Source: Hyperoodon ampullatus (lineage: Eukaryota; Chordata; Mammalia; Artiodactyla; Ziphiidae). From it: a DNA stretch of 64,000 bases. Below the pieces are notes generated by a model that made no database searches, was not told where the DNA came from, and was given only the letters and a program-made list of their open reading frames with translations. The translations under genes were made by a program, and so were the position numbers. This document shows, piece by piece, positions 41,325 to 53,149 of this stretch; positions within the stretch are counted from its first letter, which is position 1; each line of letters starts with the position of its first letter. The stretch covers positions 41,474,368 through 41,538,367 of the forward strand of contig OX457064.1 of assembly GCA_949752795.1 (NCBI GenBank), read 5' to 3'.

Positions 41325-44300
41325 TTAAATTCCATATATATGTGTCAGCATACAGTATTTGTCTTTCTCTTTCTGACTTACTTCACTCTGTATGACAGAC
41401 TCTAGGTCCATCCACCTCATTACAAATAGTTCAATTTCATTTCTTTTTATGGCTGAGTAATATTCCATTGTATGTATGTGCCACATCTTCTTTACCCATT
41501 CATCCGATGATGGACACTTAGGTTGTTTCCATCTCCGGGCTATTGTAAATAGGGCTGCTATGAACATTTTGGTACATGTCTCTTTTTGAATTATGGTTTT
41601 CTCAGGGTATATGCCCAGTAGTGGGATTGCAGGGTCATATGGTAGTTCTATTTGTAGTTTTTTAAGGAACCTCCATACCGTTCTCCATAGTGGCTGTACC
41701 AATTCACATTCCCACCAGCAGTGCAAGAGTGTTCCCTTTTTTCCACACCCTCTCCAGCATTTATTGTTTCTAGATTTTTTGATGATGGCCATTCTGACTG
41801 GCGTGAGATGATATCTCATTGTAGTTTTGATTTGCATTTCTCTAATTAGTAGAGATGTTGAGCATCCTTTCATGTGTTTGTTGGCAGTCTGTATATCTTC
41901 TGTGGAGAAATGTCTATTTAGGTCTTCTGCCCATTTTTGGATTGGGTTGTTTGTTTTTTTGTTATTGAGCTGCATGAGCTGCTTATAAATTTTGGAGATT
42001 AATCCTTTGTCAGTTGCTTCATTTGCAAATATTTTCTCCCATTCTGAGGGTTGTCTTTTGGTCTTGTTTATGGTTTCCTTTGCTGTGCAAAAGCTTTTAA
42101 GTTTCATTAGGTCCCATGTGTTTATTTTTGTCTTTATTTCCATTTCTCTAGGAGGTGGGTCAAAAAGGATCTTGCTGTGATTTATGTCATAGAGTGTTCT
42201 GCCTATGTTTTCCTCTAAGAGTTTGATAGTGTCTGGCCTTACATTTAGGTCTTTAATCCATTTTGAGCTTATTTTTGTGTATGGTGTTAGGGAGTGATCG
42301 AATCTCATACTTTTACATGTCCCTGTCCAGTTTTCCCAACACCACTTATTGAAGAGACTGTCCTTTCTCCACTGTACATTCCTGCCTCCTTTATCAAAGA
42401 TAAGGTGACCATATGTCCGTGGGTTTATCTCTGGGCTTTCTATCCTGTTCCATTGATCTATCTTTCTGTTTCTGTGCCAGTACCATACTGTCTTGATTAC
42501 TGCAGCTTTGTAGTATAGTCTGAAGTCAGGGAGCCTGATTCCTCCAGCTCCATTTTTCGTTCTCAAGATTGCTTTGGCTATTCGGGGTCTTTTGTGTTTC
42601 CATACAAATTGTGAAATTTTTTGTTCTAGTTCTGTGAAAAATGCCAGTGGTATTTTGATAGGGATTGCATTGAATCTGTAGATTGCTTTGGGTAGTAGAG
42701 TCATTTTCACAATGTTGATTCTTCCAATCCAAGAACATGGTACATCTCTCCATCTATTTGTATCATCTTTAATTTCTTTCATCAGTGTCTTATAATTTTC
42801 TGCATACAGGTCTTTTGTCTCCTTAGGTAGGTTTATTCCTAGATATTTTATTCTTTTTGTTGCAATGGTAAATGGGAGTGTTTCCTTGATTTCACTTTCA
42901 GATTTTTCATCATTAGTATATAGGAATGCCAGAGATTTCTGTGCATTAATTTTGTATCCTGCAACTTTACCAAATTCATTGATTAGCTCTAGTAGTTTTC
43001 TGGTAGCATCTTTAGGATTCTCTATGTATAGTATCATGTCATCTGCAAACAGTGACAGCTTTACTTCTTCTTTTCCAATTTGGATTCCTTTTATTTGCTT
43101 TTCTTCTCTGATTGCTGTGGCTAAAACTTCCAAAACTATGTTGAATAAGAGTGGTGAGAGTGGGCAACCTTGTCTTGTTCCTGATCTTAGTGGAAATGGT
43201 TTCAGTTTTTCACCATTGAGGACGATGCTGGCTGTGGGTTTGTCATATATGGCCTTTATTATGTTGAGGAAAGTTCCCTCTATGCCTACTTTCTGCAGGG
43301 TTTTTATCATGAATGGGTGTTGAATTTTGTCGAAAGCTTTCTCTGCATCTATTGAGATGATCATATGGTTTTTCTCCTTCAATTTGTTAATATGGTGTAT
43401 CACGTTGATTGATTTGCGTATATTGAAGAATCCTTGCATTCCTGGGATAAACCCCACTTGATCATGGTGTATGATCCTTTTAATGTGCTGTTGGATTCTG
43501 TTTGCTAGTATTTTGTTGAGGATTTTTGCATCTATGTTCATCAGTGATATTGGCCTGTAGTTTTCTTTCTTTGTGACATCCTTGTCTGGTTTTGGTATCA
43601 AGGTGATGGTGGCCTCGTAGAATGAGTTTGGGAGTGTTCCTCCCTCTGCTATATTTTGGAAGAGTTTGAGAAGGATAGGCGTTAGCTCTTCTCTAAATGC
43701 TTGATAGAATTCGCCTGTGAAGCCATCTGGTCCTGGGCTTTTGTTTGTTGGAAGATTTTTTATCACAGTTTCAATTTCAGTGCTTGTGATTGGTCTGTTC
43801 ATATGTTCTATTTCTTCCTGATTCAGTCTTGGCAGGTTGTGCATTTCTAAGAATTTGTCCATTTCTTCCAGGTTGTCCATTTTATTGGCATAGAGTTGCT
43901 TATAGTAATCTCTCACGATCTTTTGTATTTCTGCAGTGTCAGTTGTTACTTCTCCTTTTTCATTTCTAATTCTATTGATTTGAGTCTTCTCCCTTTTTTT
44001 CTTGATGAGTCTGGCTAATGGTTTATCAATTTTGTTTATCTTCTCAAAGAACCAGCTTTTAGTTTTATTGATCTTTGCTATTGTTTCCTTCATTTCTTTT
44101 TCATTTATTTCTGATCTGATTTTTATGATTTCTTTCCTTCTGCTAACTTTGGGATGTTTTTGTTCTTCTTTCTCTAATTGCTTTAGGTGCAAGGTTAGGT
44201 TGTTTAGTCGAGATATTTCCTGTTTCTTAAGGTGGGATTGTATTGCTATAAACTTCCCTCTTAGAACTGCTTTTGCTGCATCCCATAGGTTTTGGGTCGT

Positions 44301-45143
44301 CGTGTCTCCATTGTCATTTGTTTCTAGGTATTTTTTTATTTCCTCTTTGATTTCTTCAGTGATCACTTCGTTATTAAGTAATGTATTGTTTAGCCTCCAT
44401 GTGTTTGTATTTTTTATAGCTCTTTTCCTGTAATTGATATCTAGTCTCATAGCATTGTGGTCAGAAAAGATACTTGATACAATTTCAATTTTCTTAAATT
44501 TACCAAGGCTTGATTTGTGACCCAAGATATGATCTATCCTGGAGAATGTTCCATGAGCACTTGAGAAAAATGTGTATTCTGTTGTTTTTGGATGGAATGT
44601 CCTATAAATATCAATTAAGTCCATCTTGTTTAATGTATCATTTAAAGCTTGTGTTTCCTTATTTATTTTCATTTTGGATGATCTGTCCATTGGTGAAAGT
44701 GGGGTGTTAAAGTCCCCTACTATGATTGTGTTACTGTCGATTTCTCCTTTTATGGCTGTTAGTGTTTGCCTTATGTATTGAGGTGCTCCTATGTTGGGTG
44801 CATAAATATTTACAATTGTTATATCTTCTTCTTGGATCGATCCCTTGATCATTATGTAGTGTCCTTCTTTGTCTCTTCTAGTAGTCTTTATTTTAAAGTC
44901 TATTTTGTCTGATATGAGAATTGCTACTCCAGCTTTCTTTTGGTTTCCATTTGCATGGAATATCTTTTTCCATCCCCTTACTTTCAGTCTGTATGTGTCT
45001 CTAGGTCTGAAGTGGGTCTCTTGTAGACAGCATATATATGGGTCTTGTTTTTGTATCCATTCAGCCAATCTGTGTCTTTTGGTGGGAGCATTTAGTCCAT
45101 TTACATTTAAGGTAATTATCGATATGTATGTTCCTATTCCCAT
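41325..45143 (-). CDS. L1 ORF2p: endonuclease / reverse transcriptase, intact
   Basis: An open frame of 1272 codons from ATG at 45143, close to the usual 1275 of human L1. The apurinic-type endonuclease covers roughly residues 1-238: LNVNGLN (catalytic Asn about 13), QETHF (Glu about 42), IYAPN, VGDFNTP (Asp about 144), IDHILG (Asp about 204) and SDHNA (His about 229). The reverse transcriptase covers the middle: [44 protein letters not shown] and the active site LFADDM near 699-702. The C-terminal Cys-rich motif CX3CX7HX4C ([18 protein letters not shown]) is near 1140-1160. ORF2p nicks target DNA and reverse-transcribes L1 RNA at the nick. All key residues I can check are present. The closely packed ORF1 upstream implies the usual unconventional reinitiation on a bicistronic RNA. 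Confidence 0.97.
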   Translation of the reverse strand: MGIGTYISIITLNVNGLNAPTKRHRLAEWIQKQDPYICCLQETHFRPRDTYRLKVRGWKKIFHANGNQKKAGVAILISDKIDFKIKTTRRDKEGHYIMIKGSIQEEDITIVNIYAPNIGAPQYIRQTLTAIKGEIDSNTIIVGDFNTPLSPMDRSSKMKINKETQALNDTLNKMDLIDIYRTFHPKTTEYTFFSSAHGTFSRIDHILGHKSSLGKFKKIEIVSSIFSDHNAMRLDINYRKRAIKNTNTWRLNNTLLNNEVITEEIKEEIKKYLETNDNGDTTTQNLWDAAKAVLRGKFIAIQSHLKKQEISRLNNLTLHLKQLEKEEQKHPKVSRRKEIIKIRSEINEKEMKETIAKINKTKSWFFEKINKIDKPLARLIKKKREKTQINRIRNEKGEVTTDTAEIQKIVRDYYKQLYANKMDNLEEMDKFLEMHNLPRLNQEEIEHMNRPITSTEIETVIKNLPTNKSPGPDGFTGEFYQAFREELTPILLKLFQNIAEGGTLPNSFYEATITLIPKPDKDVTKKENYRPISLMNIDAKILNKILANRIQQHIKRIIHHDQVGFIPGMQGFFNIRKSINVIHHINKLKEKNHMIISIDAEKAFDKIQHPFMIKTLQKVGIEGTFLNIIKAIYDKPTASIVLNGEKLKPFPLRSGTRQGCPLSPLLFNIVLEVLATAIREEKQIKGIQIGKEEVKLSLFADDMILYIENPKDATRKLLELINEFGKVAGYKINAQKSLAFLYTNDEKSESEIKETLPFTIATKRIKYLGINLPKETKDLYAENYKTLMKEIKDDTNRWRDVPCSWIGRINIVKMTLLPKAIYRFNAIPIKIPLAFFTELEQKISQFVWKHKRPRIAKAILRTKNGAGGIRLPDFRLYYKAAVIKTVWYWHRNRKIDQWNRIESPEINPRTYGHLIFDKGGRNVQWRKDSLFNKWCWENWTGTCKSMRFDHSLTPYTKISSKWIKDLNVRPDTIKLLEENIGRTLYDINHSKILFDPPPREMEIKTKINTWDLMKLKSFCTAKETINKTKRQPSEWEKIFANEATDKGLISKIYKQLMQLNNKKTNNPIQKWAEDLNRHFSTEDIQTANKHMKGCSTSLLIREMQIKTTMRYHLTPVRMAIIKKSRNNKCWRGCGKKGTLLHCWWECELVQPLWRTVWRFLKKLQIELPYDPAIPLLGIYPEKTIIQKETCTKMFIAALFTIARRWKQPKCPSSDEWVKKMWHIHTMEYYSAIKRNEIELFVMRWMDLESVIQSEVSQKEKDKYCMLTHIYGI

Positions 45144-45201
45144 TTTCTTAATTGTTTTGGGTTCGTTATTGTAGGTCTTTTCCTTCTGTTGTGTTTCTTG
45201 C

Positions 45202-46095
45202 CTAGAGAAGTTCCTTTAGCATTTGTTGTAAAGCTGGTTTGGTGGTGCTGAACTCTCTCAGCTTTTGCTTGTCTGTAAACGTTTTAATTTCTCCATCAAA
45301 TCTGAATGAGATCCTTGCTGGGTAGAGTAATCTTGGTTGCAGGTTTCTCTCCTTCATCACTTTAATTATGTCCTGCCACTCCCTTCTGGCTTGTAGAGTT
45401 TCTGCTGAGAGATCAGCTGTTATCCTGATGGGGATTCCCTTGTGTGTTATTTGTTGTTTTTGCCTTGCTGCTTTTAATATGATTTCTTTGTGTTTAATTT
45501 TTGACAGTTTGATTAATATGTGTCTTGGCGTATTTCTCCTTGGATTTATTCTGTATGGGACTCTCTGTGCTTCTTGGACTTGATTAACTATTTCCTTTCC
45601 CATATTAGGGAAGTTTTCAACTATAATCTCTTCAAATATTTTCTCAGTCCCTTTCTTTTTCTCTTCTTCTTCTGGAACCCCTATAATTCGAATGTTGGTG
45701 CGTTTAATGTTGTCCCAGAGGTCTCTGAGACTGTCCTCTGTTCTTTTCATTCTTTTCTCTTTATTTTGCTCTGCATTAGTTATTTCCACTATTTTATCTT
45801 CCACCTCACTTATCCGTTCTTCTGCCTCAGTTATTCTGCTATTGATCCCATCTAGAGTATTTTTCATTTCATTTATTGTGTTTTTAATCGATGCTTGATT
45901 CATCTTTAGTTCTACTAGGTCCTTGTTAACTGTTTCTTGCATTTTGTCTATTCTATTTCCAAGATTTTGGATCATCTTTACTATCATTATTCTGAATTCT
46001 TTTTCAGATAGACTGCCTATTACTTCTTCATTTGTTAGGTCTGGTGGGTTTTTATCTTGCTCCTTCTCCTGCTGTGTGTTTTTCTGTCTTCTCAT
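45202..46095 (-). CDS. L1 ORF1p RNA-binding protein, intact
   Basis: 297 codons from ATG at 46095 (context GCAAAATGA) to a stop at 45202. Layout follows the family: a charged N-terminus rich in Lys, Glu and Gln (1-30), a long heptad-like coiled coil (about 35-130), an RRM opening [12 protein letters not shown] (133-144) with a second RNA-contact strand near [12 protein letters not shown] (186-197), and a C-terminal domain (about 222-297) with [12 protein letters not shown] and [17 protein letters not shown]1p trimerises, coats L1 RNA and acts as a nucleic-acid chaperone. It is shorter than human ORF1p (338 residues), mostly in the N-terminal and coiled-coil part. It ends 58 nt before ORF2. 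Confidence 0.95.
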   Translation of the reverse strand: MRRQKNTQQEKEQDKNPPDLTNEEVIGSLSEKEFRIMIVKMIQNLGNRIDKMQETVNKDLVELKMNQASIKNTINEMKNTLDGINSRITEAEERISEVEDKIVEITNAEQNKEKRMKRTEDSLRDLWDNIKRTNIRIIGVPEEEEKKKGTEKIFEEIIVENFPNMGKEIVNQVQEAQRVPYRINPRRNTPRHILIKLSKIKHKEIILKAARQKQQITHKGIPIRITADLSAETLQARREWQDIIKVMKERNLQPRLLYPARISFRFDGEIKTFTDKQKLREFSTTKPALQQMLKELL

Positions 46096-47587
46096 TTTGC
46101 TTATGTTACTGTGTTTGGGGTCTCCTTTTTGCCGGCTGCAGGTTCGTAGTTCCTGTTGTTTTTGGTGTCTGTCCCCAGTGGCTAAGGTTGGTTTAGTGGG
46201 TTGTGTAGGTTTCCTGGTCGAGGGGACTAGTGCCTGTGTTCTGGTGGATGAGGCTGGATCTTGTCTTTCTGGTGGGCAGGTCCACGTCTGGTGGTGTGTT
46301 TTGGGGTGTCTGCAGACTTTTTATGATTTTAGGCCATCTCTCTGCTAATGGGTGGCGTTGTGTTCCTGTCTTGCTAGTTGTTTGGCATAGGGTGTCCAGC
46401 ACTGTAGCTTGCTGGTCGTTGAGTGAAGCTGGGTGCTGGTGTTGAGATGGAGATCTCTGGAAGATTTTCGCCGTTTGATATTATGTGGAGCTGGGAGGTC
46501 TCTTGTGGACCAGTGTCCTGAAGTTGGCTCTCCCACCTCAGAGGCACAGTACTGACTCCTGGCTCCTCAATTTGGGATGATTTGTTGTCTATTCATGTAT
46601 TCCACAGATGCAGGGTACATCAAGTTGATTGTGGAGCTTTAATCCGCTGCTTCTGAGGCTGCTGGGAGAGGTTTCCCTTTCTCTTCTTTGTTCTCACAGC
46701 TCCCGGGTCTCAGCTTTGGATTTGGCCCCGCCTCTGCGTGTAGGTCGCCGGAGGGCGTCTGTTCTTCGCTCAGACAGGAAAGGGTTAAAGGAGCAGCCTC
46801 TTCGGGAACTCTGGCTCACTCAGGCCGGGCGGGAGGGAGGGGCACGGAGTGCGGGGCGAGCCTGCAGCGGCAGAGGTTGGCGTGACGTTGCACCAGCCCG
46901 AGGCGCGCCGTGCGTTCTCCCAGGGAAGCCGCCCCTGGATCCCGGGACCCCGGCAGTGGCGGGCTGCTCAGGCTCCCGGAAGGGCGGTGTGGACAGTGAC
47001 CTGCGCTCGCACACGGGCTTCTTGGCGGCGGCAGCAGCAGCCCCAGCGTCCCACGCCCGTCACTGGGCTCCGCGCTTTCAGTCGCGACTCGCGCCCGTCT
47101 GTGGAGCCCCTTTAAGCAGCGCTCTTAATCCCCTCTCCTCGCGCAGCAGGAAACCAAGAGGGAAGAACAAGTCTCTTGCCTCTTCGGCAGCTCCAGAGTT
47201 TTCCCGGACTCCCTCCCGGCTAGCTGTGGCACATTAGCCCCCTTCAGGCTGAGTTCTCGCCGCCAGCCCCAGTCCTCTCCCTGCGCTCTGACCGAAGCCC
47301 GAGCCTCAGCTTCCAGCGCCGCCCGCCCCGGCGGGCGAGCAGACAAGCCTCTAGGGCTGGTGAGTGCCGCTCGGCACCGATCCTCTGTGCGGGAATCTCT
47401 CCGCTTTGCCCTACCCAGGTATGTGGGGAGTTTCTTGCCTTTTGGGAGGTCTGGGGTCTTCTGCCAGCGTTCAGTAGGTGTTCTGTAGGAGTTGTTCCAC
47501 GTGTAGCTGTATTTCTGGTTTCTGGTGTATCCGTGAGGAGGAAGGTGATCTCCGCGTCTTACTCTTCCGCCATCTTACCCGGAAGTC
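46096..47587 (-). promoter_or_regulatory. L1 5' UTR / internal promoter
   Basis: 1492 nt. The first 30 nt on the L1 strand contain AAGATGGCGG (47576-47567, L1 positions +12 to +21), matching the YY1 site that fixes the start of transcription in other mammalian L1s. Positions 46700-47400 are GC- and CpG-rich, unlike the rest of the window, and likely form the methylated promoter island. The 3' part (46096-46560) is conserved with the older L1 at 61712; the GC-rich middle is absent there. Confidence 0.85.
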
Positions 47588-47602
47588 CATCACTACTTTC
47601 TT
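47588..47602. repeat. Target-site duplication, right copy
   Basis: CATCACTACTTTCTT, identical to 40958-40972; it abuts the 5' end of the antisense L1 and is followed by the resumed old L1. Confidence 0.97.
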
Positions 47603-48950
47603 ATAATGTTATTATTTAGGTTGAATTAACAAGGTTAACCAGATTGAGCTAGTTAGCTAGGTTAACTAGTTTAAAGTTATTATGCCAGCCTTGTAATACA
47701 GGTTAATGAGTATATTATCTTACTGTATTCTCTGAAGCCATCTGCACCCAAAGTTTTTCTTATGATGTTTGAAAATGTAATTATCTTAAAAATACATATA
47801 ACGTTATATAAATTTTCCATATTTCCTCTTTTGTCAGTTTGGGAACTTTTTCTTTCCCTTGGAATTTGTCGATGCCATCTGCATTTACAAATATATTGCT
47901 ATAACGTTGTTCCAGATATCCCTTTATTTTCTTTTTCATATCTATATTATCTTTAATGACACAACTTTTCATTACTCACCTTTGTAATATCTTTTTCTTT
48001 CTCCTACTTTCTTTGGTTTTAGTTAGCCGTTCTTTTTCTGACATTCTCAGTTGATTTCTTAGCTGATTGATTTTAGTTTTTCTTCTTTTCAAATATATGC
48101 ATTGGTGGCTCTGCATTGCCTCCTAAGCATGGCTCTAGTGGGATTCTGTAGATTTTGATATTTTATTATTATCGTGTTATCTAGTTCTAATTTCATTTTT
48201 TCTTTGACCCATGGTCACTTAGTGCCTCATTGCTTTATTTCTAATAGTTTTGAGAATTTTTGTTTGTTCATTGTTGACTTCTAGCTTGATATCACTATGG
48301 TCAGGAATATACTGTCAAAGATTTCAGTCTTTCGAAATGTGACCAGACTTGCTTTATGACCCACCACATGATCAGCTTGGGCACATATTTCACGTACGTG
48401 TGTTCATCAAAGCTTTTTTAAATTATATTGATTTTGATCTACTTTTCCTGTCAGCTATGGATTGAGGTGTTTCCTCACTATGATGATGTTTTGATGTATT
48501 TTTCCTTATAGTTTTGTCAGTTGGTTTTTACTCATGTCAGTGCTATGTTTTAGGTTCATACATATTTTGGGTATGCATATTTAAAAGATTTCATTGTTCT
48601 TATTGTTCATTGGTTTACTCTTTTCATCATTATGATGTATCCCTCTTCGCCTATTGTAACTATGCTTCTTACCTTAAGATGATTTTGCCTTATATTAACA
48701 TATAAAAACAGCTTTATTTGGTTATGTTTGCATGGCAAATCCCTTTCTCTCCTTTATTCTCAACATTTTAATATAATTTTAAGATACGTCTCTTATGAGC
48801 AGCATGCAATTAAGTTTGTTTTCTCAAAAAGACAAAATTTTTGACACACCTGATTTGTGTGATATTTTTGTCACATTTTAATTATACATATATTTTCAAT
48901 CCCCTTAAATATTATTCTATTATCAGTCTCCCTATATATTTTGTTTAATG
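47603..48950 (-). mobile_element. Old antisense L1, right part (ORF2 5' region)
   Basis: Continues the decayed L1 of 38625-40957 across the young insertion. Recognisable complement phrases: 'gatatcactatggtcaggaatatactg' (48287-48313), 'tttatgacccaccacatgatcagcttgg' (48354-48381) and 'gtctcttatgagcagcatgc' (48788-48807), which correspond to the ORF2 endonuclease region. It starts with a GTTAAC-rich patch (47618-47670). Confidence 0.75.
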
Positions 48951-48954
48951 CAGG

Positions 48955-51900
48955 TGTACCGATGTCTTAGATTGGATTCTTTGGAAACTGTGACTTTGAG
49001 GCAGAGATTTTCATGCAAAAAGTTTACTGGAGAAGAGTCTCAGGAGTGACACATGTAAGAAGTGAGGAAGTCAGGTTTGGGAAGACAGAAAAGCAGATCC
49101 ACAAATGTATTGCAACTGAGACCTCAGAGTGATCCTCCAGGATCTGGGACAGCCCTTTTGAGTTGTCCTGGATTGTCGGTTGGGCTTTTGAATATTTCCA
49201 TCAACCTCCTTCTGAATAGATGCCTCCTGAAAGGGAGAGTAGATATCATTGAGTCAGTTCCCTGGGATAGATGACAGATCCCAGGATGGGGGTGCAGTTA
49301 TGAAGTGGCCAGCAGCCATTATTCCTAGAAGATGGGAGCTGGGTGCTTTGGTCATGACATAAGGCACATTTGCATGGAACAGCAGAATGTCTAATTTACC
49401 CATTGAACCACTCATTCAAATTGCTTCTTATAGTTTGCCCCACTTACGGGCAACTTCTCCAGGATTCAAGGCAGACTTTAGTTCCTGGGGAACTTACAAG
49501 AGATGTGTTAATGAGATTAACAGAAGTCTCTGCTGCAGCAGTTGATCTCAAGGCCACAATAATTATTATCCTCCTCCTCCACCACCACCATTCTAGCACC
49601 CTCTTACTCAGCTAGTACCTCTGCTGAACAAGGCAACTTATCTGACGGATTTGTCCAGATCCCCATCTTTCCTGGGCTATGGCTGCTATACTTGTCCCTT
49701 TTTCATTAAATCGGGTCATGGAAGCATCAAAATACAATCCTGTAGTAACTTAAACATCAGACATATTGTTCCCTGCTCCCTTTGTGTAGCAGCATCCATT
49801 TTCCCCTTGGATACCAGGTTCTCCAGATCCATAGAGCCTGAAGCTGCAAGGATGAGAAGCACAGATTCCCAAGGTGGGTCATTAGGAGGGATGGTAAATA
49901 AGACCACTTGTACTTTCTTTCTTTTGTTCCCAGATCCATGCATTCTAAGTATTGGAAACAAAGCACCATACAATAGTTATTAATTTAGGATGTATACTGT
50001 GTCTAGAGGGTGACACTTTATCCTTGCAGGGTATCATCTCCTGATCGGTACTTTGGCTGAGTCTTTAAATAGCATTCTATTTTTCTATCAGTTCAGCATT
50101 TTCTTGGTAGCTGAAGTAACTGGACCAGTGTATTCCACAATAATATGCCCTCTGCTCTACTTCTTTGCTGAAAGAGGGATCCCTTGGCAATGTGATTAGT
50201 TTTCCCTATCAGCTAGCGGAGTCATTCTGTCTATCTGGTTATATTGTAGAGGAACCTCTACGGTGGGTGTTCACCTATGATACAGAGATCTTCAGACTTT
50301 GTTCCCATTCCTTTAAATCTATACACAAGCATCTTTGGAACTCCTTGTCCAGATATACATGAGTCCATGTAAATTCTAGCCTTCCACAACTCCTCTTTCC
50401 ACACAAAGGATAACTAGGTACGCTTCCCAGAACTCTGCTCGTTGGGAGAATTTCCCTTTACCTCCATCCTTAAGAAACATTTTGGTAGAACAGCAGCCCA
50501 TTTTGATGCGTACTAACATAACAAGACAAACCATCTATGAAACCTGCTTAAACTTTTTCCTTCTTTGACATCTAGTCCTAAGAGTTATAGGAGGGAGCTG
50601 AAGGAGGGGTGCTGGTCCGACAGTGGTAGAGACAGGGCCACCTTTTCATGCAACTTTCCATACTTTCTGACACTACTCGTGTCTGATCCAGGTGTACTAC
50701 TTCTATCTTGCAATGGCTTTCTGAGCTTATGACTCAGTGGGTCCTTCCATATGCATTATGACAGAGGTCAAGAGAGTTAACAGGGCCCCAGACTAAGACT
50801 CTGTGGTTTACTGTTGTCTCTTGCACATGGATCTAAACTTATTTTGATTCTTCTTTCCGAAAGAGATAGAAATGAATACATTTTCCATACCTCACACTGA
50901 AGGCTTTGTTACTCTGCTCCAGAAAAATACTGTATCTTATAAAGCAAATGCAGTTGAGATTACTATTTGGTCAAGTTTAGTTTTCCACTGTCATATGCCA
51001 TAATCCATCCCTTATTTTTAATAAGTCTAGACTGGTGTCATAAATGAGAATATGCCAGAGACTACTACCTCTGCTTTCTTTAATCTTTGTGGATGGCATT
51101 AACTGATAGTTCTTATATACAGGACAAGAAACCAATGTGAAGGATCTGCCAGTTTGCAAGGGTGTGCAATCCAACGATACATTTGGAGGTCTTGGAAAAG
51201 ACCACCTGATGGGTCTGTGGACTACCATGTGCCAGCTGCAGGCCAGAACTCCATTTATTATCTGGCTCCCTCCCATGTGCTTTCTTTCTATTAGGAGGAC
51301 TGTTGGATCAGTTTGGGCCTCAGTGTATCAGTTTTAATTTTGACTCTGAATTAACAGTCCTCAAAAGTTCTGGATATTTCTCTTTACCTAGTGCATAGTC
51401 ACTTGAGTAAATGGCCTTCAGTATCTTTCAGAAAGGACTGGGGGAATTACTGCCCCATGCTCTCATGGTATTTCTAGGTACTCTGTCTTAGAGATCTGCC
51501 CTGTCCTTCAGTAAATAGTCTTCACAGAAAAGTCTGAGACTCAACTCAGATCTACAAACTAGGCAAGAGATAGTGTTTGGGGAGCAGGAGCAGGGTAGAG
51601 GGAGGAACAGAGAAAGGATTTATTTTCATTGTATAAATTGAGCAACACCCTGCCCATCTATCTTGATTTAGGGGCTCCATATTCTATTGATTTACTCTAC
51701 CTTTTTTCTTAAGGTTATACCCCAGGTTTGTCACTCCTATGTTCCTGTTCATTGCAATGATTGCACCTACCTTTCTTCTGGCCATTAAGAGCCACTTGTT
51801 GGTATTTATTATTTAGAGATTCTGTCATTCCCATTTTTATGAGGAATCCCAATTCTGCAATGTCATTTCCTACCCTGCCTACAGAAGACAGCTATCACTG

Positions 51901-52245
51901 AGCTGCTCAGTGATACTGATGTGTCCCTCTCCATAGCACATTTGTTACTGTTTGGTACATGGAGTGTCTGATGGGCTATCCTGTAGATTCTAGTTAGCTG
52001 GTGGGGTTTCTAGCCTTACGTATATATTTTTTCTCCGGCATGCCCAATGCACTGAGTTTTTTGATCTCTTCCTCCTTCATCTCGCACTGCAGTTCTGGAA
52101 TTTCCACCCACTTAGCATAGTTCATAAATTTTTCCAGGCTTACAAGAGCCATCCTGGCAGCTGTTAACACCATCTCCTAGGATATATGCCAGGTTTTTAA
52201 ATTCTGTATCACAGGAGAGTGCTCTCATACCAATTAACTACTGTA

Positions 52246-52276
<31 letters not shown>

Positions 52277-53100
52277 GTGGTACATGGGCCTGTCACTGTT
52301 GTGGCCTCTCCCGTTGCAGAGCACAGGCTCCAGACTGGCAGGCTCAGCGGCCATGGCTCACGGACCCAGCCGCGGACATATGGAATCTCCCTGGACCGGG
52401 GCACGAACCCGTGTCCCCTGCATCGGCAGGCGGACTCTCAACCACTGCGCCACCAGGGAAGCCCTAACTACTGTATCTAAATGTAGATTTTATCACCTGT
52501 TGACAAGGACCCGCAGGACCCATGCTGTGCATACTCTCCCAGCTCCTGCAGATCCTTCAGCAGTTTCAGTGACAGCCCCTCTCCTCTCTTGGCAGCCCCA
52601 TAGCATCTCTGTTCTGGTTGTGCTGGTATTTGACCATTAACGTTTGTCTGGTTGTCAGGGGGACTAATGTCAGCAAATCCTGAGGGAAGGCAGGATTATT
52701 TATAAGAAACCTGCCTCTTGTCAGTTCTTTACATGATCCTCAAGTTGGGGTGTGGAGAGTAGTATCTAGTAAAAAGAGACATAGAGCCACTTTTTACAAG
52801 CCCAGAGAGAATCTAGGAGATCTAGTTTCTGAATTGCATCTGTCCAGGTAACCGTATATCACTATTACAACTCTCAGGGTTCTGATCATGGAATAGGAGA
52901 CTAAACTTCTCTGAAGTCCGATGCTTTCATGACTGAGTGCCAGGCATGGTCCTTTGCTCTCCTTGCTCTCTGGCTACAGAAGGTTAGATCTCCTTAAATC
53001 TTGCAAAAGAAGCCCTCTGGCTTTCACTTTTTGCCTGGAATTGGTGATTAATCAGTATGGTATCTGCTTTCACTTTAAGCCATTAAAAAACTTATATGCA
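48955..53100 (-). mobile_element. Old repeat region, possibly ERVL-type endogenous retrovirus, split by a SINE
   Basis: Composition changes here to higher-complexity, less AT-rich sequence with many short frames. The start ('gactttgaggcagagattttcatgcaaaaagtttactggagaag') resembles the antisense 3' part of LTR16-like ERVL elements, and later text ('ttcccagatccatgcattctaag') also recalls ERVL internal sequence. I cannot point to an intact gag or pol motif, and all frames are broken. It may instead be unique sequence. A SINE interrupts it at 52249-52464. Confidence 0.35.
52235..52478 (-). mobile_element. CHR-type SINE with perfect 14-bp duplication
   Basis: T-rich tail 52249-52276, then GTGGTACATGGGCCTGTCAC through to the head complement CGCCACCAGGGAAGCCC ending 52464. 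It carries a short internal deletion relative to other copies (CAGCCGCGGACATATGG). Flanks TAACTACTGTATCT at 52235-52248 and 52465-52478 are identical. Confidence 0.94.
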
Positions 53101-53149
53101 AGATTTACTCCATTGCTAGCCCCTGAGCATACATGACGAACAAGAGAGA

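Larger units (their letters stand above)
40973..47587 (-). mobile_element. Full-length, apparently intact young L1 retrotransposon
   Basis: The 6615-bp element reads on the minus strand: 5' UTR (47587-46096), ORF1 (46095-45202), a 58-nt spacer, ORF2 (45143-41325), 3' UTR and an A tail of about 27 nt (40999-40973). The 5' end GACTTCCGGGTAAGATGGCG is complete, both frames are open, CpGs in the 5' UTR are largely undecayed, and the flanking 15-bp duplication is perfect. L1s copy themselves by target-primed reverse transcription and also mobilise the SINEs seen nearby. It sits inside an older antisense L1 and is antisense to DGKB. Intactness on paper does not prove activity. Confidence 0.96.

Noticed and set aside
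41593..46348. Many plus-strand frames of 60-150 codons across the L1
   Set aside because: They are antisense shadows of the L1 ORF1 and ORF2 coding sequence.
46629..47237. 202-codon plus-strand open frame antisense to the L1 5' UTR, reminiscent of primate ORF0
   Set aside because: The frame begins at TTG and contains no ATG. Its length is explained by high GC content, which makes stops rare, and primate ORF0 is lineage-specific.
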